Source: an uncultured Collinsella sp.
GTDB lineage: Bacteria; Actinomycetota; Coriobacteriia; Coriobacteriales; Coriobacteriaceae
Reading direction: 5' to 3'
Length of the DNA: 8,502 nt
Assembly (NCBI GenBank): GCA_900754385.1
Contig: CAAECP010000123.1
Coordinates: 1-8,502, forward strand
Both the position numbers and the translations under genes were made by a program. A model generated the notes under the pieces. The model had not been told where the DNA came from, ran no database searches, and saw only the letters and a list, made by a program, of their open reading frames with translations. This document shows positions 4,720 through 8,502 of the stretch, in pieces; position 1 is the first letter of the stretch, and each line of letters begins with the position of its first letter.

Positions 4720-7493
4720 TTCTCAACGGACCGGGAATTAGCTACACCGAGCCCGATATCGGTTCGGAGTTCGTGCCGCCGCTGCCGGAGCATCCGCGCG
4801 AGGCAATCGTCAAGCTGTGCGAGCACTGCACCAACCGTCTGCTGCATCGCGACGAGCTGCTGGGCTACGAGTACTGGTCGTTTGCCGAGGCCGCGACCGA
4901 CGAGCAGGCCGAAGTGCTCTGCAAGATGAAGATGCGCCGTCCCTATACGCTGCCCGAGATGGTCAAGCTCACCGGCATGCCCGAGGCCGATATCGAGAAG
5001 ATGCTCGACGACATGAGCTACACGGGTCTGCTCGAGTACAACTGGGAAAATCCCGAGCGCGCCAAGCAGTGGGTCCTGCCCATGCTGGTGCCGGGTTCCG
5101 CCGAGTTCCTCAACATGCGCGTGGGCCAGCTCGAGGAGCACCCGGTCTACGCCAAGTTCTTTGAACAGGCATCCAAGGGCCCGCTGTCCAAGGCCACGCC
5201 GATGGTGCCGCCCGGAGGTGCCGGTATCGGCATGCACGTCATTCCGGTCGAGAAGGCCATCGATGCCGCAAGCACCTCGGTGCCGATTGAGCATATTGAG
5301 CACTGGCTCGACAAATACGAGGGTAAGTATGCCGCCAGCACCTGCAGCTGTCGCGCGAGCCGTCGCGTGATGGGTGAGGGCTGCGCCGACGACCCGGCCG
5401 ATTGGTGCATCGCCGTGGGCGATATGGCCGACTACGTGGTCGAGACCGATCGTGGCCATTACGTGACCCGCGACGAGGTTTACGACATCCTGCGCCAGGC
5501 CGAGGACAACGGCTTTGTGCACCAGATCACCAACATCGACGGCGAGAACAAGATCTTCGCCATCTGCAACTGCAACGTTAACGTGTGCTACGCCCTGCGC
5601 ACCTCGCAGCTGTTCAACACGCCCAACCTGTCGCGTTCGGCCTATGTCGCCAAGGTCGAGAAGGACAAGTGCGTTGCCTGCGGTCGCTGCGTTGAGGTGT
5701 GTCCGGCCGGCGCCGCCAAGCTGGGCCAGAAGCTCTGCAGCAAAAAGGTGGGCGGACAGGTGCCCGAGTATCCGCGCCAGGAGCTGCCCGATGCCACCAA
5801 GTGGGACCACACCAAGTGGTCGCCCAACTACCGCAACGACAACCGCATCGAGACGCATGAGTCCGGCACCGCTCCCTGCAAGACGGCCTGCCCCGCGCAT
5901 GTCGCCGTTCAGGGCTATTTGAAGCTCGCGGCTCAGGGTCGCTATGACGAGGCCCTAGCACTCATTAAGCGCGAGAACCCGCTCCCCGCTATCTGCGGCC
6001 GTGTGTGCAACCGCCGCTGTGAGGACGCCTGCACCCGCGGCCGTGTGGACGAGGCCGTGGCCATCGACGAGGTCAAGAAGTTCATCGCCCAGCGCGATCT
6101 GGACGCCGCGACCCGTTATGTCCCGCCCGTGGTGACGCCGACGCGCGCTGGCGGCTTCGACCAGAAGATCGCCATCATCGGTGCCGGTCCGGCCGGCCTG
6201 TCCTGCGCCTTCTATCTGGCCGAGAAGGGCTACAAGCCCGTCGTGTTTGAGAAAAACGAGCGTCCGGGCGGCATGCTCACCTACGGTATTCCTAGCTTTA
6301 AGCTGCAGAAGGATGTTATCGAGGCCGAGGTCGAGGTCATTCGCCTGATGGGTGCCGAGTTCCGCTATGGCGTGGAAGTCGGTCGCGACGTGACGCTCGA
6401 CGAGCTGCGCGCGCAGGGCTTTAAGGCCTTCTACGTGGCCATTGGCTGCCAGGGCGGCCGCCTTGCCGACATTCCGGGCGAGGATGCCGAGGACGTGACC
6501 GTGGCCGTCGACTTTTTGCGCGAGGTCAACAGCGGCAAGATCGACGCGCTGCCCGGCCGCACCATCGTGGTGGGCGGCGGCAACGTGGCTATCGATGTCG
6601 CGCGCAACGCCTGCCGTTTGGGTTCCGAGCACGTTGAGATGTTCTGCCTGGAGAGCGAGGCCCAGATGCCCGCCAGCGAGGAGGAGCGTCGCGAGGCCGT
6701 TGAGGACGGCGCTCACATCAGCTGCGGCTGGGGTCCCAAGGAGGTTCACCTGGACGAGGCCGGTCGTGTGTGCGGTATCACCTTTAAGCGCTGCACGCGT
6801 GTCTTTGACGACGAGGGCCGGTTTGCGCCCGAGTACGACGAGAACGATCTGCGCCGTGTCGATGCCGACCGTGTCGTCATGTCGATTGGCCAGTCCATTG
6901 TGTGGGGCGACCTGCTGGCTGGCTCCAAGGTGGAGCTTGGCCGCGGCCAGGGTGCCCTTGCCGATCCCCAGACCTACCAGACCGCCGAACCCGACATCTT
7001 TGTGGGTGGCGATGTCTACACCGGTCCGAGCTTTGCCATCGACGCCATCGCCGCCGGTCACGAGGCTGCGGTGTCCATCCATCGCTTTGTGCAGCCGGGC
7101 TCCACGCTCACCATCGGCCGCAACCAGCGCCGCTACACCGCGCTCGACCGCGACGATGTCGTGATCGAGAGCTACGACAACGCGAGCCGCGAGGTTGCCC
7201 ACGTGGACCGCGAGCGCGAGAAGGCCGCGCCGTTTAGCGAGTACGTCGAGACCTTTACCGAAGAGCAGGTGCGCGCCGAGACCGCCCGTTGCCTGGGTTG
7301 CGGTGCCTCGATCGTCGACCCCAACAAGTGCATCGGCTGCGGCCTGTGCACCACCAAGTGCGCGTTTGACGCCATCCATCTGGATCGCGACCGCCCCGAG
7401 TGCTCAACGATGGTCAAATACGAGCAAAAGCTTCCGAGCCTCGGCAAGTATGCTTTGAAGCGTGCAATTAAAATCAAATTTGGGAAGAAGTAA
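4716..7493 (+). CDS. Iron-sulfur flavoprotein oxidoreductase (GltD/NfnB-like with extra ferredoxin domains)
   Basis: The 925-residue product is predicted to be a cytoplasmic electron-transfer enzyme. The ATG at 4716 is preferred, with GAAGGGA five bases upstream; an in-frame ATG at 4617 lies inside the operator. Domains in order: residues 25-145, helical and possibly winged-helix; 205-295, a cysteine-rich part with CSCR (C210, C212), C223, C231 and ICNCNVNVC (C284, C286, C291); 319-330, a 4Fe-4S motif CVACGRCVEVCP; 388-460, the GltD-type cluster domain (C388, C392, C427, C431, C435, C439); 484-515, the FAD fold IAIIGAGPAGLSCAF, with ERPGGMLTYGIP following; 617-630, the NAD(P)H fold VVGGGNVAIDVAR; 760-783, the second FAD contact IFVGGDVYTGPSFAIDAIAAG; 859-882, CLGC and a 4Fe-4S motif CIGCGLCTTKC. 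The last two thirds follow the small subunit of glutamate synthase and the NfnB/AegA group, which pass electrons between NAD(P)H, FAD and ferredoxin. No glutamate synthase large subunit is present, so the acceptor is unknown. It is divergent from tetR and probably controlled by it. Confidence 0.92.
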   Translation: MILNGPGISYTEPDIGSEFVPPLPEHPREAIVKLCEHCTNRLLHRDELLGYEYWSFAEAATDEQAEVLCKMKMRRPYTLPEMVKLTGMPEADIEKMLDDMSYTGLLEYNWENPERAKQWVLPMLVPGSAEFLNMRVGQLEEHPVYAKFFEQASKGPLSKATPMVPPGGAGIGMHVIPVEKAIDAASTSVPIEHIEHWLDKYEGKYAASTCSCRASRRVMGEGCADDPADWCIAVGDMADYVVETDRGHYVTRDEVYDILRQAEDNGFVHQITNIDGENKIFAICNCNVNVCYALRTSQLFNTPNLSRSAYVAKVEKDKCVACGRCVEVCPAGAAKLGQKLCSKKVGGQVPEYPRQELPDATKWDHTKWSPNYRNDNRIETHESGTAPCKTACPAHVAVQGYLKLAAQGRYDEALALIKRENPLPAICGRVCNRRCEDACTRGRVDEAVAIDEVKKFIAQRDLDAATRYVPPVVTPTRAGGFDQKIAIIGAGPAGLSCAFYLAEKGYKPVVFEKNERPGGMLTYGIPSFKLQKDVIEAEVEVIRLMGAEFRYGVEVGRDVTLDELRAQGFKAFYVAIGCQGGRLADIPGEDAEDVTVAVDFLREVNSGKIDALPGRTIVVGGGNVAIDVARNACRLGSEHVEMFCLESEAQMPASEEERREAVEDGAHISCGWGPKEVHLDEAGRVCGITFKRCTRVFDDEGRFAPEYDENDLRRVDADRVVMSIGQSIVWGDLLAGSKVELGRGQGALADPQTYQTAEPDIFVGGDVYTGPSFAIDAIAAGHEAAVSIHRFVQPGSTLTIGRNQRRYTALDRDDVVIESYDNASREVAHVDREREKAAPFSEYVETFTEEQVRAETARCLGCGASIVDPNKCIGCGLCTTKCAFDAIHLDRDRPECSTMVKYEQKLPSLGKYALKRAIKIKFGKK

Positions 7494-7524
7494 GAGACCT
7501 AACAAGTAAGTGAACGGCGCAGAG

Positions 7525-7658
7525 GGCGGTTGGACAGCGAGCGGGTCCCAGGCGTGGCGAGGTGCCTTGAAAGAGGAGGGCATAAGGCTTTTGCCCATGC
7601 CCGACGATTGAAAGGCAGATCGCCCGTCTGGGACTCGCGCAGCGTCAAGCCGACCGCC
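7525..7658 (+). ncRNA. Structured leader RNA of hypA, candidate riboswitch of unknown class
   Basis: Nested pairings fill the gap. P1: GGCGGTTGG (7525-7533) with CCGACCGCC (7650-7658), nine pairs including one G-U. P2: 7541-7560 with 7620-7638, 19 pairs including two G-U and a single bulged U. P3: TGCCTT (7563-7568) with AAGGCA (7612-7617). P4: GGGCAT (7578-7583) with ATGCCC (7597-7602), capped by GGC-TTTT-GCC. The right arm of P1 overlaps the hairpin at 7654-7675, so only one of them can form. This is the layout of an aptamer plus expression platform. By size and metal-enzyme context, the molybdenum cofactor RNA or a metal-sensing class are possibilities; I cannot confirm either by eye. Confidence 0.6.
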
Positions 7659-7675
7659 GTTCGTTAGAACGGCGG
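7654..7675 (+). promoter_or_regulatory. Hairpin abutting the hypA ribosome binding site
   Basis: CCGCCGTTC and GAACGGCGG form a perfect 9-bp stem with loop GTTA. Its last base is followed directly by AAGGA (7676-7680), the ribosome binding site, seven bases before the GTG start of hypA. There is no uridine tract, so it is not a terminator; it may hinder ribosome access. Its left arm is also needed for P1 of the upstream leader RNA. Confidence 0.75.
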
Positions 7676-7687
7676 AAGGAATTAAAA

Positions 7688-8116
7688 GTGCACGAGCTCG
7701 GAATCGTTTATCACATCATTCGCGATGTTGAGAACGTGGCGCGCGCCAATGGCGTGCGCCACGTTTCGAGCGTTACGCTGCTGCTGGGTGAGGTCTCGGG
7801 CGTCGTTCCCGACTTGCTGCTCGACGCTTGGCGCTGGGCGGCAGATAAAAAGCCCATCGCGCAGGGCGCGGAGCTTGTTGTGGAGCCTGTCGAGGCCGTG
7901 ACGCATTGCGAGGCGTGCGGCTGCGACTACGCGACGGTCGAGCACGGCAAGACCTGCCCCCATTGCGGCAGCGGCGAGACATACTTGCTGCAGGGCCAGG
8001 AGGTCATGATCAAGCAGATCGAGACCCCCGACGAGGACCCGGCAGACGCTGCTCCCGACGGTCCTTCCGACGCTCCCGACGCCGTCGACGCCGCCAACCC
8101 CCTCCACATCGCCTAA
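7688..8116 (+). CDS. hypA: Hydrogenase maturation nickel metallochaperone HypA
   Basis: HypA delivers nickel, together with HypB, to the large subunit of [NiFe]-hydrogenase in the cytoplasm. The product begins (M)HELGIV; His2 and Glu3 are the family's nickel-binding residues, which fixes the GTG at 7688 as the start, and AAGGA lies seven bases before it. LLLGEVSGVVPDLLLDAWRW (31-50) is the conserved central motif. The zinc site is complete: C74-x2-C77 and C90-x2-C93. The HypA core ends near residue 112. About 30 further residues (TPDEDPADAAPDGPSDAPDA and beyond) form an acidic, Pro/Ala-rich tail not usual in HypA; most relatives have 113-120 residues against 142 here. No hypB or hydrogenase gene is in the window, so the target enzyme lies elsewhere. 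A long structured leader precedes the gene, and a REP-like repeat begins five bases after the stop. Confidence 0.95.
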   Translation: MHELGIVYHIIRDVENVARANGVRHVSSVTLLLGEVSGVVPDLLLDAWRWAADKKPIAQGAELVVEPVEAVTHCEACGCDYATVEHGKTCPHCGSGETYLLQGQEVMIKQIETPDEDPADAAPDGPSDAPDAVDAANPLHIA

Positions 8117-8120
8117 CTTG

Positions 8121-8199
8121 GTCGTTGGGGACGTTCTTAAACGACTAGTCAAACAAGAACGTCCCCAACGACTAGTCGTTTAAGAACGTCCCCAATGAC
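8121..8199. repeat. REP-like cluster of three GGGGACGTTCTT units
   Basis: Unit A (8121-8149) is forward. Unit B (8155-8172) and unit C (8171-8199) are in reverse orientation. A and B share a perfect 18-bp inverted repeat, GTCGTTGGGGACGTTCTT, with a 16-base loop. A and C pair over 29 positions with one difference. The 8-bp palindrome GACTAGTC appears at 8143-8150 and 8170-8177. Such short extragenic palindromes are typical of REP elements spread by REP-associated Y1 transposases. Starting five bases after hypA, it may also end or stabilise the transcript. Confidence 0.85.
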
Positions 8200-8244
8200 T
8201 ACTTGCGCTAGATCATAAGTCACGATAATAGTCAAGTCATGTCT

Positions 8245-8419
8245 GTTTAAACAAAATAGCGGCAGTACAAGCGCATTCGCGCTTGCCAAAATCGATATTA
8301 ATGAACAGCCTGTTTGTATCTGTAAAATGCATGGCTTGATGTGCGACGCCTTGGCGTGTAATGAGTAAAAAGCGGTAACGTAATCAATTTGTAACAAACA
8401 TAGACGTTTAAACAAATAG
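8245..8419. promoter_or_regulatory. Pair of GTTTAAAC palindromes with shared flank
   Basis: GTTTAAAC occurs at 8245-8252 (followed by AAAATAG) and at 8406-8413 (followed by AAATAG), 161 bp apart in the same orientation. The first extends to TGTTTAAACA. Shared downstream bases suggest two sites for one regulator or an old duplication. Confidence 0.45.
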
Positions 8420-8457
8420 GTTGATTTTCAATCTCAACGCAACAGCCTGAACGGACC

Positions 8458-8488
8458 CCGCGTTTCCGCAGCTAGCGCAACGCGGAAA
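8458..8488 (+). other. Hairpin at the right edge, possibly part of a leader
   Basis: CCGCGTT (8458-8464) pairs with AACGCGG (8479-8485), and inside it CGC (8467-8469) pairs with GCG (8475-8477). An alternative stem, TTTCCGC (8463-8469) with GCGGAAA (8482-8488), competes with it. No uridine tract follows. It may belong to an untranslated leader cut by the window edge. Confidence 0.45.
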
Positions 8489-8502
8489 TAGCTCCCGGCA
8501 CC

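Larger units (their letters stand above)
8200..8502. other. AT-rich non-coding region, probably upstream of a gene beyond the window
   Basis: I see no credible gene; an 88-codon minus-strand frame (8149-8415) runs through the repeat cluster and has no recognisable protein features. The stretch is much more AT-rich than its surroundings. It contains two similar palindrome sites (8245-8259 and 8406-8419), a 7-bp hairpin CAAGCGC-ATTC-GCGCTTG (8268-8285) and a hairpin near the right edge. The features suit a regulatory region for a gene to the right. Confidence 0.55.

Noticed and set aside
5955..7379. Long minus-strand frame of 474 codons, and the similar one at 4620-5900
   Set aside because: Both are antisense shadows of the flavoprotein, whose frame carries clear FAD, NAD(P)H and iron-sulfur motifs.
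7510..7611. 33-codon ORF with GTG start in the hypA leader
   Set aside because: No ribosome binding site; the bases are explained by the extended RNA stems.
7541..7638. SRP RNA or tRNA-Sec as the source of the long stem
   Set aside because: The conserved SRP tetraloop region and a tRNA T-loop are both absent.
8121..8199. CRISPR array
   Set aside because: The units are inverted, only three, and overlap without spacers of regular length.
8149..8415. 88-codon minus-strand ORF
   Set aside because: It starts in AT-rich DNA, ends inside the REP-like cluster and shows no protein signature.

Overview
The window looks like chromosome from a gut Coriobacteriia, most likely Collinsella or a close relative. 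The grounds are high-GC coding sequence, the mix of families (a DUF5692-type membrane protein, a large GltD-like iron-sulfur flavoprotein, HypA) and a REP-like repeat with GGGGACGTTCTT cores. This is recognition from memory, not a database match.

Layout, left to right. (1) Positions 3-986 (+) hold the C-terminal two thirds of an AAA ATPase of the DUF4143 type, cut by the window edge and visibly lower in GC than the rest. (2) It converges on a 500-residue single-pass membrane protein (1037-2539, -) with an acidic cytoplasmic tail and a surface-exposed C-terminal half; a likely terminator sits right after its stop. (3) Positions 2540-2793 carry the upstream region of that gene, a 17-bp tandem duplication and a strong minus-strand terminator. 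(4) A minus-strand pair follows: a TetR-family regulator (3865-4527) and then a nine-helix DUF5692-type membrane protein (2794-3801). (5) Divergent from them is a possible 25-codon cysteine-rich ORF (4642-4719) whose stop overlaps the start of a 925-residue iron-sulfur flavoprotein (4716-7493, +). (6) Next come a highly structured leader RNA (7525-7675) and hypA (7688-8116, +), the nickel metallochaperone for [NiFe]-hydrogenase. (7) A REP-like inverted repeat cluster (8121-8199) leads into about 300 bp of AT-rich non-coding DNA with two GTTTAAAC palindromes and a hairpin at the right edge.

The most coherent unit is the regulator / membrane protein / oxidoreductase locus. The divergent control region contains a 46-bp element with one exact two-fold centre and two nested 15-bp palindromes, which is a good candidate for the TetR operator controlling both directions. 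The simplest reading is a regulated redox module: an unknown small ligand releases the repressor and induces a multi-cluster electron-transfer flavoprotein and a membrane protein that may move or sense the same compound. The substrate is not visible in the sequence. The leader RNA in front of hypA has two mutually exclusive stems, one of which abuts the hypA ribosome binding site, so it has the form of a riboswitch or similar cis-acting switch. Its class cannot be fixed by eye.
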